The translations under genes were made by a program, and so were the position numbers. From contig CAKOGP040000213.1 in NCBI GenBank assembly GCA_933822405.4, forward strand, positions 1 to 64,000: DNA of 64,000 bases, in the 5' to 3' direction. The notes under the pieces are model-generated. The model did not search any database. It was given only the letters and a program-made list of their open reading frames with translations, and was not told the origin of the DNA. Source of the stretch: Cylindrotheca closterium. Lineage: Eukaryota > Bacillariophyta > Bacillariophyceae > Bacillariales > Bacillariaceae. The first letter of the stretch is position 1, and each line of letters begins with the position of its first letter. This document shows positions 8,954 through 18,844 of this stretch, piece by piece.

Positions 8954-11383
8954 TCACTTGTCTTGTTCTCTAGATTTTCGCCTCTTCAATATCACACCAT
9001 TGTTGGCTTTCCCCCATGCTGTTATCCATCTTGCATAATTGATGCGTCCATGATCGTACTGCTTGTTACCTCTGTCCCGATTCCAGCGTCTGTCAGGCTT
9101 TTTCTTCTTATGACCAGCACCATTGCCATCTTTGCCTGTTTGGTGAATCGCAGGTACTGTAGTTGTGACGTCGATCATATCACTGCTATTCGCCCTGTGA
9201 TACATGTAATCCACAAGCCAATTGTCGTATCCAGGTCGACCGATAACGAATTCAGGGATTTCCTTCCAAACAAATGTTCCCGGAGTCACAATGAAAAAGT
9301 CTTCCGCATTGTTGCCGAAAAGTTTTCCACGAGATTTCAATCTCGAAACATAGCCATCGATGCCCGTTGAACTGTTGAAGCTGTCTGGATGGTCATTTGA
9401 CAATGAAATAGGCATGTCTACATTGATGCGACGTCCAACAAGGAGAATTCTCCGCTTCAGTTCCATACGGTCACGCGCTTCCTTTATGGCCCGAAGAGTC
9501 AGCACCAGTTTGGAGTCGAATATGATGTCGGCATTCATATAGCCAATGAAAGTGCTCATTTGTGAAAAGTCAGCTTCCAGCTTTTGAAATAAAGAATGCA
9601 GGAACGGAGTGCCGTAGGGATTTGTGCCAAAGTCGTCTACAACTCTTATGCCCAATGACCTGCACATATCGTGCACTTCCTGGGATTTGGAAAAAACGAC
9701 AATGTCCACCTCAGGGCGCAACTTTGTGATTGCTTTGAGTGTATTGACTTGAATGCCATACTTCTGGGTTCCTGGTTTGGCCGGTAACAATGTTGCCGTC
9801 ATGGTAAGCAATGGAATATTGCAAGCCGGTTCACATCCAAGACTTTCATTTCGACCCAGCAACCACAGTGTCTTGTTGTGAAATCGCATCTTCGTTTTCA
9901 AGAGAGGCGATTTGTCGATGCTGTGGACGACCACAGCCTTCTCTGGAGGGTGCTCTGGCAGTGGAGAACAGAATTCGGTACCATTTTGGAATGCAGCCGG
10001 TGGGAATGATATTCGGTGAACAAGTTCGCGGTACATGAGAATATTGAAGGTAACTTCGTTCCATGTTGAAGATTGCAGTGCTACTTTCCACTCCTCCATG
10101 AAAGCTTTAGTACGTTCATTTGTACGAATAGCCAGAAATCGTGTAGTGTAGTGTGGAGTTTCTGCCTCAGGTGCTTCTGCAATGATGTCGATTTCTTGCA
10201 AAGATTGAATCAGTGGAACAGGATCAGATAGCCAAACAGTCCGTATATCGGTGTAAATGATGTTCTGGCCACTCTCAAGCCTCTCGGAGATTGAATGGAC
10301 TTGCGCTTTCTCGAAACTTCTCCCATAGCTCGAGGGAATAGACCCTCCAGTCTTTGTTCCAACGCTAGAATGTTCCAGATGAAAATGCGCAGGAATACGA
10401 GGTTCTGCTCGAAGTTTCCTCATTACCAAATCGTCTCCAGCTACAATCGCGACATCAAGATGGTTGAGAATCAGCTTTTTGTAATGCGCGAGCCAATTCA
10501 AGAAGTATTCGTAGAACTGATCAAACACAATGACCAGGACAGTCCAATCAGGACTTTCCACCGCGGTTACATCAAAAGGTTTCAATGCTCCGTCCGACAC
10601 AGGAAAGGAAAGATCACTTCTCTTCAATACAAAATGCGCTGGATGACATGGATGGGAGAAATTAGCATCTACTGATCGCAACCGCGGCATTTTCTGATAG
10701 TCGGAAAAGTGCAAAAGATCATCTTTGTCCATCGACCGATTGGAGTTAACAAAGATGTGGACGCGTCTGGACAAGTTTTTTTGCAGTTGATCTTTCGCCA
10801 GCTGTACGGATAGGTCTAGACTCTTAATGCTTGACGATTCCTCTGCAAAGCATCCAAACTGCATGTCAACAACAATTGCATCCCAGACTGTACTCGCCAC
10901 AGTTTCTGGAATGCGCCACCGATCATCAGTTGTGCTAGTGCCATCGCTGTTTTTGGCGCCGTATCGAGTTCGATAGAGTTGAAAATTTGACTGCTGGTTC
11001 TTGCTACCACCATTGAATGCTTTCCCGCTTGTTACAAGAGAATCATCATGTAGGAAAGCGATGGTTCCATTTGTGACATTATAAAGGTCACCGTCGTCGA
11101 AGCCCCATATTAGAAGATTACCACCTGAGGATAGTGAATCAATAAGAGAATTTTTGTTGCTCGAACATAAGCACTCCGCCCCTTTCAAACGAGAACGAAG
11201 ATTTACTGCTCCATTGGCAACAGTCGACACAGAATTCACTACATCTTCAGATGACGGCGTTGTACCTGTACCGGTAGCACTAATCGTCAGGAGAAAGCGA
11301 TGAAACTCCCCAATCAGCACCAAAACCACAATGAGCCACAGTTTTCTATGCCCCCTTGGAATTTTGACTATTGAGGGAGTCAT
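8954..11383 (-). CDS. Type II membrane glycosyltransferase-like protein with two GT-A-like halves
   Basis: Single-exon 809-residue protein. A short basic N-terminus followed by a hydrophobic segment (about 15-32, LWLIVVLVLIGEF) indicates a Golgi/ER type II signal anchor. The middle (about 270-480) has features of the nucleotide-diphospho-sugar transferase family (PF03407-like): WTVLVIVFDQFYEYFLNWL, SFEKAQVHSI, then IIYTDIRTVWLSDPVPLI with the Asp cluster where the metal/nucleotide-sugar motif lies. The C-terminal half (about 530-770) looks like a second nucleotide-sugar-transferase-like domain: KYGIQVNTLKAI, VVDDFGTNPYGTPFLHSLF, YMNADIIFD and RPGYDNWLVDYM. Donor and acceptor cannot be read from sequence. 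The 97-bp gap to the P4H gene makes the two genes convergent; both could act on secreted glycoproteins (inference). Confidence 0.75.
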   Translation of the reverse strand: MTPSIVKIPRGHRKLWLIVVLVLIGEFHRFLLTISATGTGTTPSSEDVVNSVSTVANGAVNLRSRLKGAECLCSSNKNSLIDSLSSGGNLLIWGFDDGDLYNVTNGTIAFLHDDSLVTSGKAFNGGSKNQQSNFQLYRTRYGAKNSDGTSTTDDRWRIPETVASTVWDAIVVDMQFGCFAEESSSIKSLDLSVQLAKDQLQKNLSRRVHIFVNSNRSMDKDDLLHFSDYQKMPRLRSVDANFSHPCHPAHFVLKRSDLSFPVSDGALKPFDVTAVESPDWTVLVIVFDQFYEYFLNWLAHYKKLILNHLDVAIVAGDDLVMRKLRAEPRIPAHFHLEHSSVGTKTGGSIPSSYGRSFEKAQVHSISERLESGQNIIYTDIRTVWLSDPVPLIQSLQEIDIIAEAPEAETPHYTTRFLAIRTNERTKAFMEEWKVALQSSTWNEVTFNILMYRELVHRISFPPAAFQNGTEFCSPLPEHPPEKAVVVHSIDKSPLLKTKMRFHNKTLWLLGRNESLGCEPACNIPLLTMTATLLPAKPGTQKYGIQVNTLKAITKLRPEVDIVVFSKSQEVHDMCRSLGIRVVDDFGTNPYGTPFLHSLFQKLEADFSQMSTFIGYMNADIIFDSKLVLTLRAIKEARDRMELKRRILLVGRRINVDMPISLSNDHPDSFNSSTGIDGYVSRLKSRGKLFGNNAEDFFIVTPGTFVWKEIPEFVIGRPGYDNWLVDYMYHRANSSDMIDVTTTVPAIHQTGKDGNGAGHKKKKPDRRWNRDRGNKQYDHGRINYARWITAWGKANNGVILKRRKSREQDK

Positions 11384-12082
11384 ATTTTCTGGCTGTTGCT
11401 CCTGCAGAGCATCACGTTTCTTTTTTCTTTGCTTTGGTTTGCTCCGTTCCTACTAAATCGCTTTGGATTTATTGTCTCCAATTAGGCCTAAAATAGTTTC
11501 TGAATAAAATATGTACTGATACTGTATTCCTTTGAAAATAAAACGTGCTAACTTTGTGCTCCTGGCTCTCATCGTAGAGAGAGCGTACTAGTGCATTGAT
11601 GTAGCTACTGTCGGAAATAATAAGGCGTTGATTAATATTGCTATTGGTGTGTATTTACGGCGGTCTGAAGCAGGTGTGAGTAGATGATGGATGATTGATC
11701 TTGGGCTTGCGACCGATCGCTCTAATCCATCTGCTCGGGACTCGGCAGTCCAGTCAGTCACGTTACGTCCCCTCTTCTTCTATTTAGGCGACTCTGTTGT
11801 AACGTCTCATCTTGGTCTGTTTTCAACTCCCTCTTCTTGATGAATGGGTGCTGGCACCGAACAAGGTAGCTGAAGAAAAATCGCCTCTAACCTTCAATTG
11901 CAAATCAGGCTGCAGGACTCTCTCTGACGTCTGCAAGTTTCTGGCTGGCCGGCAGATTCAAGTTTCTGACAGTTGCATCCAGGTCCAAAGTTTGACTAGG
12001 TGCTTCTCGGTACGACGGTCAGGTACCGAGGATCAGTCCGCATCTTAGTCGCCGTACACAAGCATTTTGGGGGGTAAGGGGG
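11384..12082. other. Intergenic region
   Basis: About 700 bp upstream of the glycosyltransferase (its promoter lies at the left end). It contains GTACCGG-type motifs (near 12008-12028). A 78-codon ORF at 11812-12048 has no recognisable content. Nothing else is supported. Confidence 0.4.
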
Positions 12083-12109
12083 TTGCTATATCTGGTCTTG
12101 AGTTTTATT

Positions 12110-12300
12110 CAACGTTGTACAGTATGCTGTGACATACTATACTTTGTTGTTGGCCACGCTTTGTTGGATCAACAAGCACAGTATGCTGGGACATACTGTA
12201 CTGTTTGGGTCTTTCTTGTTGTTGGCTACTCTTTTGGCTCCTCTTTTGGGTCAACTTCAATATTTGTTGTTGGTTACTCTTTTGTGGCAACTTGTATCAA
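12110..12300. repeat. Degenerate tandem repeat with two hairpins
   Basis: Two similar short hairpins, ACAGTATG-6nt-CATACTAT (12119-12140, outer pairs imperfect) and ACAGTATG-6nt-CATACTGT (12178-12199, 8-bp perfect stem), are each followed by TTGTTGTTGGC-rich text ending in a CAAC; a third TTGTTGTTGGTTACTC segment follows at about 12260. The unit is about 59-70 bp and has decayed. Confidence 0.6.
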
Positions 12301-13178
12301 ACCCTAACAATTGTCTTCCTTGTCTGTCAGTGACTCGAACGTTTTGCTTTTGTGTTGGAGGGGTTGTCAATACGGTGTGGAAGGTTCCGGCGGTCTTGAT
12401 CTCTGGAGTTTGGAAGGAGCGGTTGTCTTGGAATCCTTGGAATCCTTGTTGGTGGAATCCTGCAAAAGCTCTTCCTCCTAGTCTTGGTGGTGCGGATTGT
12501 CCTGGAACGTAGCTTCTGTTCGGTCTGACTTGTCCCACGCTGTTTGCAATTCCCACAATTTGCTTGATGCGCTTCTCCTCGTCCTTCTCTGCTTGTTCAC
12601 GCAAGCGCATGGTGTATTTGAGAAAGGTTTGCTGGGGTAGTCCATGAGTAGTGGTCCGGCCGCTCCCATCTCTAGGTGTTCAGCCACAACGTCCTTGATT
12701 TCTTGGGTGAAAGTTTGGAATGCTACTCCTGCCAAGTCCGGTAGTTTTGTTGGAGGAGGATTCTTGTGGTTGAACCCGTTTGGAATGGGCGATTCTGCCA
12801 AATAAAGTAGCAACGCTGTTGTACATCACCATGCCGTCTTCATATCGGATCATGTTGAATTTTGCCAGTTGTTGGTTTGGCGTCTCCATTCCTTGTTTCA
12901 GTCCAACGTAGGTGACCATGGGTGCTTGTTCGAGCGCTTGTCTAACGTAGACGGAAGAAAGCGGTCGAACCAATGGATTCAATATTGGCTCTATGAACGA
13001 CAGTCAGGCGATCATCTCCGCAAGAGTATTGCACCACAGTAACCAAGTCCGATCTCGTCATATCAAACTTGTGTGCAAGTATACTGACAGAAAGATAGAG
13101 TATTTCTTTCTTTCCCATCCCACCACACCCTGTTGGGCCTTGACACGATCTTTGTGTCAAGGCCTGGCAGACAAGCAA
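12257..13178 (-). pseudogene. Decayed coding relic of unknown type
   Basis: Several overlapping minus-strand reading frames with protein-like composition hand over to one another by frameshift: one near 12980-12790 (MVTYVGLKQGMETPNQQLAK, MIRYEDGMVMYNSVATLF), a second near 12810-12600 (IPNGFNHKNPPPTKLPDLAG, EIKDVVAEHLEMGAAGPLLM), and a third at about 12610-12257 rich in Gln, Gly and Phe. None is recognised. A retrotransposon gag-like or other element-borne gene is plausible because of the repeat-rich setting and the adjoining element-like relic on the opposite strand. Confidence 0.4.
13136..13164. repeat. Perfect inverted repeat (hairpin 1)
   Basis: GGCCTTGACAC, a 7-nt loop GATCTTT, then GTGTCAAGGCC: an 11-bp perfect stem. 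It is the first of three consecutive hairpins. Confidence 0.9.
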
Positions 13179-13214
13179 GTCTCAGATTACACGTTTTACG
13201 GGCAATCTGAGACT
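13178..13214. repeat. Perfect inverted repeat (hairpin 2)
   Basis: AGTCTCAGATT and AATCTGAGACT form an 11-bp perfect stem around a 15-nt loop. It follows hairpin 1 by 13 bases and abuts hairpin 3. Confidence 0.9.
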
Positions 13215-13257
13215 GGTCCTTTGAGTCGCACGGTTTGCGCGCAACTCAAAAGGACCA
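13214..13257. repeat. Near-perfect inverted repeat (hairpin 3)
   Basis: TGGTCCTTTGAGT and ACTCAAAAGGACCA form a 13-bp stem with a single bulged A. The loop contains the self-complementary TTGCGCGCAA (about 13236-13245). The minisatellite begins 5 bases further on. Confidence 0.9.
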
Positions 13258-13261
13258 GCTT

Positions 13262-13437
13262 GATGGGTGTAGATGGGTGTAGATGGGTGTAGATGGGTGT
13301 AGATGGGTGTAGATGGGTGTAGATGGGTGTAGATGGGTGTAGATGGGTGTAGATGGGTGTAGATGGGTGTAGATGGGTGTAGATGGGTGTAGATGGGTGT
13401 AGATGGGTGTAGATGGGTGTAGATGGGTGTAGATGGG
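13262..13437. repeat. 10-bp minisatellite, about 17.6 identical units
   Basis: The unit AGATGGGTGT is repeated without a visible substitution from 13262 to 13437. Because 10 is not a multiple of 3, every minus-strand frame reads the same open 10-residue repeat (TPIYTHLHPS), while every plus-strand frame meets TAG once per 30 bp. The long minus-strand ORFs here are thus a property of the repeat, not evidence for a gene. Confidence 0.97.
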
Positions 13438-13797
13438 AGCCAGCGCTCTCCGACCATGTGGGTCTCTCGCCTGTCGCATCAGCTGATCTTGCTTGGATTT
13501 CATATGTGGGAACACCGGAACTTGGTGCAACATTCGGAGGACAACGTACAGCTACGCGAATGTAGCCGATTGGTGAACGATGGTATACACTCTCAGTTTG
13601 ATATGGGCCCAACTGACCTCCCCAAGGTAGTTCAACGCATACTCGCTGTGAAATGCCGAACAGTGTTGAACAAGCCGCTGGTCGATAGGGAAGAGTGGCT
13701 GAAGTTGGTTAGAATGGAACGCACGGCCTACCGCCGCGCTCTGGCGCCTCAACGCCGTATCCTTCACCGCTTCTTCCACCCGGCCCAGGCCCCTTAA
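13438..13797 (+). pseudogene. Retroelement-like C-terminal relic
   Basis: An open frame of about 120 codons entered from the minisatellite reads LILLGFHMWEHRNLVQH, then a helical Lys/Arg-rich stretch with REEWLKLVRMERTAYRRAL and a stop at 13797. A tryptophan followed by WEHRN-x-H, and a helical tail with an EEWL-x-LV-x2-R pattern, resembles the extreme C-terminus of multicopy diatom reverse-transcriptase-like ORFs as I recall them; this is recognition from memory and not a search. No reverse transcriptase core lies upstream, so it is at best a truncated fragment. Confidence 0.4.
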
Positions 13798-14651
13798 CCC
13801 CGTTTCAAGGAATCAACGCCCCGAAATCACCCGCCTTGTCGGGGGTATAGTTGGGATCCTCTCGATCCTGACTAGAGCAACTTCTGTCCACCAGATGCCT
13901 CCAATGGTTCAAACTAGTTGTTGACTCGTCGCTTCACGGTACTTGACCTTTACAGCCAATTATTCGACCGGCAATCGTATGCGCTAGATAGCATTTAATC
14001 GATTAATGTTTCAGTTATTATTATTTCTTACATTGTAAACTGTGTTGGCTCATTGTTGGAAGTAGTTTCTGCAACTTTTGGGTTCCAAGAGTTGGTCTTT
14101 GGTCTTTGGTGTGGAACTGGTGTCAATCCAATGAATACAGAATTTTAAATTCCCGCCAACAAAGAAAAGACCTTCCATGGCTTGAGACGACACAGGAAAG
14201 ACCTTCCATGGCTTGAGACGGTCACCTCGGAACCGTTAGGGTTAGGGTGGCTTGATACGGTCACCTCGGAACCCAATTTTTTTGACAAGCTTCAACTATA
14301 GTAAGGTAAAAAGCATTTAAAATTGTATTGTCTGAAATCAACTTTAATGTATTCAACGAATATGAGTTGTGTCTAATTCTGGGGTGTACATGTACAAGAA
14401 AGTTCCCAGGAAAGTTCCCAAGACCACTACTCTATCATAAAAAGTACTTCCATAGATGCTGGCGTCAGCAGTGACTGTCAGGTACCATGCTGCTATAGTA
14501 ACAGGCCACACCAGGATGTGCTAGCTACCGGTAAAGCTCATACTTGTCAATGACCACAAGTATGTACTGTATGCATTGACACAATCAATCCAAATGGTCT
14601 GCATCTCTAGAAGACTATCCCAATGAAGGCAAAACCAAACCTTCTAAATAT
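13798..14651. other. Intergenic region with short tandem duplications and a TTAGGG pair
   Basis: No gene. Contains AAAGACCTTCCATGGCTTGA twice (about 14166 and 14197), a GGTCACCTCGGAACC block twice (about 14220 and 14259), and, between the latter pair, two TTAGGG units at 14236-14247. Further on are GTACCATG and TACCGGTA motifs (near 14483 and 14528). Confidence 0.7.
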
Positions 14652-17366
14652 TTACAACTTTCTCTTCTCACTTTTCTCCAGCTTTTGAATTTGAACCAAC
14701 AAGGTTGCCATTTTGTAAGGACCAATTCGATGATTGTTGAAGTGGTACAGCTGGATAGAACGAAAACCTTGTCGTAAGGACGTCACAGGAATCGCAGCAC
14801 AAGCAATCTGGCTGTCTCCACCAACTATATCTTGGTCAATAACTTTGAAAAGTACCATGGCTACATCTGGATGGTGGACCAAGAATTGACGTCCCTCGTC
14901 TTTCCAGATAGGAGAGTACCCGTTCTCTCGGATAGAATTGGTTGAGTACGAAACCGTGTAGTATTCTTCCTTGCGCTTTCGAACCTTGACGTCATGTAAC
15001 TCCATTTGGACATATGGATCAATTTTCCCCCCTTTTTGCGCCCCATGCGGCTTTGGCAAGCAGGAAGCACACAGCACTCGAATCTTAATGGCCACTTGTC
15101 CTGGTTTCTTCCCATTCATAACGGAACTCGGTTTCGGAATGTATCCGCATCCTCCATCTTGGCGAAATCGACCATCATTTAAGGCCATATTGTCATCACT
15201 TGTTTGGAAGTTCAGCGCTACCATTTGACATCCCATTGACCAGGCAAAGACAGGATTGTAGTTGCTCGAGTCAACACGTATGCCAGCAGGGTAAGTCCGT
15301 GTCATATGATCCACATTGTATTTGCGCCATAGAAATGGACTATTGGCGCTCTTTTCGGCAATCTTTGTAATCTTTGATTCTTCGATCGAATGCATGTTAG
15401 ATGGAATCATACTGCAGGAATCATCAAACTTGTGGAATTTTGTCTCATGAAAGTACGTCAAGTCTAGTAGCGACTTAGCACAATTTGGAAGATCTTGGTT
15501 TTCGCGCAATTCTCCCTGGATGTCTTCCGATTCGGGCGGATATTTGCCCTTGATTAGTACAAGTCCTTTCAGTTTTTCTGGACTTGGCATTTCCTCTTTG
15601 CTTGAGGCGGGTGTGGGGATAAACAATTTACCCCCCAGCGTCTTTTTGAGTATTTCCGCCATATGATTCTGATGCAAGGAAGAACAGTGAATTTCCAAAC
15701 TGAGAATGATGGGGTACGAATCAGGATTCGAAATCAAGAAATTGTTGACCATAAGAATGATGGACAGAAACGAAATTTTGCTGGTGAAGGTGTGTCCATG
15801 ATATACATTGACTCGCAACTTGTCATCTGTCTTTGATGTTTCTGGCCCGTTCCAGCAGTCTAGTTCTAAACACTTGCACCCACGTCGTAGAGCATACAAG
15901 TACGCCTCGACACTAGACTTGGATTTTAGTTGATCACCAGTCTTTTATGTGGCAACAAAATATGAAGGCAATGCAGGAGTCAGATTGCGAGAGTTTAGAA
16001 GTGGTAATCGAAGCAGAGACACAGCAGTTTATTTATGTTCTTTCCAATCTTCATGACTTACAAGATATGTATTGTGTGATGAATTGATCCAGTAATGAGA
16101 CAGTGGCTTAGTGAGCTTTCTTGTTGGCAATTCTTGATACCTTGGATCAAATGCATCGTTTAATGAACTGTGCAGGTACTCGGCAAAGCGAGCTTTGTCC
16201 ACTTTGCTCGTCACATCTACCAAGGCATGGTCGGGTGACATTTCTATATGATTCAGAATCGCAATCAAGTCCTTTGCATCGGACAAATCAGAGTTTCTCT
16301 CTTCTTGGACATTGTGCAAGAATTCTAAAAGACTTTTGGCGGAAAGGCACTTTGCTTTTCCAAAGATTCGTTTCCAAATCGAGTCAGTCACATCATTGTT
16401 TGATTGCAGATGTTCCATCAAGCGCATGCACTCTCCGTAGGTCAAAGATGACTGTGAAATATTCTCGCTTTGCCGAAAGTCCTTGAAGGCTTCTTTTGCA
16501 TCCTTGACGTTCAAATTAATTCGACCACATATTCGGGCAAATTGCTCCTTTGATATGAGCTGACTGATATCTCGATCAATATCATACCAAATGTATCGCA
16601 TGAGCAAGACCGACCGGCTGACCCATTGCTGTGATTCGTCATATGTCCGTTTCATGAGTTGCAGAGCAGCTATCAGCCCCATTCGATGCGCTGCATTTGC
16701 AATGACTAAGTTGATATATCTTTTGCCAAAATGCTCGTGGTGGAAGATTGTTACAAGCGAAGGAATGTGTTTGGTCTGTATGTTTTCTTCAAGAAGTTTG
16801 TTGCTGACGACTCCGACACAGAAGGCTTCCAAGTCACCGACATCTATATAGCGCAAGTAATTTCCCGCATATTTCTTGCCAAAACCTCTGGATGGCGTGT
16901 AAAATGGAACTTTAAGCATGCATGCCTTTGTTTCAGGAGATACCTTTGAGTGGGTCAGGAAAAGTGTCTGCTGGCAAGAACTCAGGGTCAACACTCTCTT
17001 CTGCATTTTGCCAGAGGTGCTCAATTTCAGAACCGGGATCCCTTCGTGAAGCGGTCGCATCAAGGAGATATTCTTCATTCCCTCCCGCACGAAGAAACCA
17101 GGTGTGGACACGAAGCTAGAAGATGTTTCTCGCTCCAAACTTTCCTTCGCCATTAGGTGGTACCGTCGACTTCCAGGAGTAAAAGAAGATCTTCGCGACG
17201 GCTTGGAGCCCTTTCGGCAACTCTTTTCTTTGGTGCGAGCAGAAGACGGTTGCATAAAGTGTTCGTTTTCTGGTCGAAGTCTTGGACTTGGAGTCCTTTT
17301 GTTTGGCATGGTTGATATTCCACTTTCAACTCTCGCTTTCGTTTGTTGTGGTGTTTGCCCGACCAA
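14652..17366 (-). CDS. Phosphoinositide-specific phospholipase C (delta-like), 2 exons
   Basis: 864-residue PI-PLC, which hydrolyses PtdIns(4,5)P2 to InsP3 and diacylglycerol. Exon 1 is 17366-16062 and exon 2 15941-14652; the 120-bp intron falls inside the X domain so that NSSHNTYL joins TGDQLKSKSSVEAYL exactly as in the family. Order: basic, disordered N-terminus; PH-like region (about 110-230); EF-hand-like helices (about 250-400); X box (about 420-570); Y box from CAKSLLDLTYF to FQTSDDNMALNDGRF; C2 domain starting VAIKIRVLCASCLPKP with Ca-site DPYVQMEL. Catalytic His431 and His483 (VYHGHTF) correspond to the rat PLC-delta1 pair His311/His356; Glu461 and Asp463 (ELDCWNG) and Glu in LSLEIHCS are the usual calcium ligands. 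All key residues are present, so the enzyme is probably active. Confidence 0.95.
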
Positions 17367-17676
17367 AAATCTTCATAAATAATTTTGGTAATTGGTCGCG
17401 CAGAATACTCGTTCCTCACACTTCATGTCAGTCGAATGAATCAACTTCGTTCTCCACTTCTCAAGCAAGCAAGCCTGCATAGCGAGCGTACCGGTAATGT
17501 TTGGACACTAAACTCGGGATTGGATCTTTGACTGAAACGTCGAGACATCCGAGTTCGGGTTTGCACAATCGGTGATGGCTGAACGATCTCATGGCCCGTT
17601 CGGGTTGCCGACAATCAACCGAACGATAAAGAAACGAAAGAGAGATTACTATAGTACCTATTATACTTGAAGAGCG
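17367..17676. promoter_or_regulatory. Divergent intergenic region, PLC / hypothetical gene
   Basis: About 310 bp lies between divergent starts. It includes a GTACCGGTAA motif at about 17489. No other element is recognised. Confidence 0.35.
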
Positions 17677-18678
17677 ATGAAGTGGGAGAACAATGTCAAC
17701 GGAAGCTTTTGGAAATTGAGGTTCGAACAGCTGAGTTCACGAAAATCCTTGAAACGAAATAAGGTTGCGCACGGTCAAGGTGGACTGAGGCAATGCACCA
17801 CCAGTGACTTGACGGCTGTCGGGTCGCTTCCTTCTACTGCTGTTCGATCCAAGAAAGAAGAAGAAGAAATCTTTCTGGACAAAATCCCTCTGCCTGTCAT
17901 GATTCTGCTACTTACTCAATTCAATACCAACGATTTTGAAGCTCTCTTTCAAACCAAATGTCGTCCGGTCCTTGTGGATGGTAAACAATCATCATCACAT
18001 GTGACGGAACTACTCATGTTTCACTGGGATGTAGATGGCACGAAATCGGACAACATTTGGGACGATCGATGGATGAACAACAAGGAGAACCCTCTTCTAT
18101 CAACAACGGCAGTCCAAGCATTATTCACAATTGGATGCTTGGCGTTTGATTATTTGGTGTCCAGCAAGTGTCTATCTGGGAAAACGGAGGACTATCATTT
18201 TGTTCCAGGGATTGAAAAGACTATCAATGTCCAAAATCATCCCGAAATCTATTGGATGGCAAGAGACAACAACAACAATAAGAACGACGCTTCCACCGTA
18301 GGTCGGGACATATTTTCCATCATACTGCCACTCCATGTGGAAGGATCCTTGTTACGTCTCATTTGCCTAGAAACAGGAGAACAACGTTTTATCTATATAC
18401 CCTTTGGAAAGTTTGTCGTTGTTAACAGTTCTCGATATGCCTGCGGACATGGGTATGGGCAATCACCTGGCAATCGATGCATTCTAGGTCTCATCATTCC
18501 AAAAGAACCTATTGAGTGGCGCTGCATATTGATGGGCCATCACATTGACACTATACCTACTGAAAGTCCACAGGAAGTTTGGGAGAAAACAGCAAAGCGA
18601 GTTGACAAATGCTCTTCCAAGAAGTACGCTCGAGCTATGGACTTTCCGGGATGTGCTCTGCTTGACAACTTGCGGTGA
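17677..18678 (+). CDS. Hypothetical protein, possible double-stranded beta-helix fold
   Basis: Single-exon ORF of 333 residues. The N-terminus is basic and disordered with a KKEEEEIF patch, followed by ordered sequence with many conserved-looking aromatic and hydrophobic residues. The C-terminal third (about 205-275: IFSIILPLHVEGSLLRLIC, then FIYIPFGKFVVVNSSRYACG, YGQSPGNRCILGLI) has the strand pattern and Gly/Asn turn of cupin or 2OG-oxygenase-like barrels, including an S-x-GN-x-R pattern, but no complete HxD...H metal set is visible. I do not recognise the family. It could be a diatom-specific 2OG-oxygenase-like protein that has lost metal ligands. The gene converges on the EED-like gene with a 166-bp gap. 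Confidence 0.65.
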   Translation: MKWENNVNGSFWKLRFEQLSSRKSLKRNKVAHGQGGLRQCTTSDLTAVGSLPSTAVRSKKEEEEIFLDKIPLPVMILLLTQFNTNDFEALFQTKCRPVLVDGKQSSSHVTELLMFHWDVDGTKSDNIWDDRWMNNKENPLLSTTAVQALFTIGCLAFDYLVSSKCLSGKTEDYHFVPGIEKTINVQNHPEIYWMARDNNNNKNDASTVGRDIFSIILPLHVEGSLLRLICLETGEQRFIYIPFGKFVVVNSSRYACGHGYGQSPGNRCILGLIIPKEPIEWRCILMGHHIDTIPTESPQEVWEKTAKRVDKCSSKKYARAMDFPGCALLDNLR

Positions 18679-18844
18679 TTTGACATGTTGAAACTGATTA
18701 ATATTTCTATAGACTTGATTGTTATTGAGAATAAATACTTGTTCAGAGTATTTCCTTGTCATATCTCTTTCAGATCATAGATCTCATCCACGACAATTCA
18801 CAAAAAATAATATGCTCTGGCCAATGAAAGGCCCTGTCTATTTC

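Noticed and set aside
13182..13612. Three overlapping minus-strand ORFs with TPIYTHLHPS repeats
   Set aside because: Produced by the 10-bp minisatellite, which is open in all minus frames.
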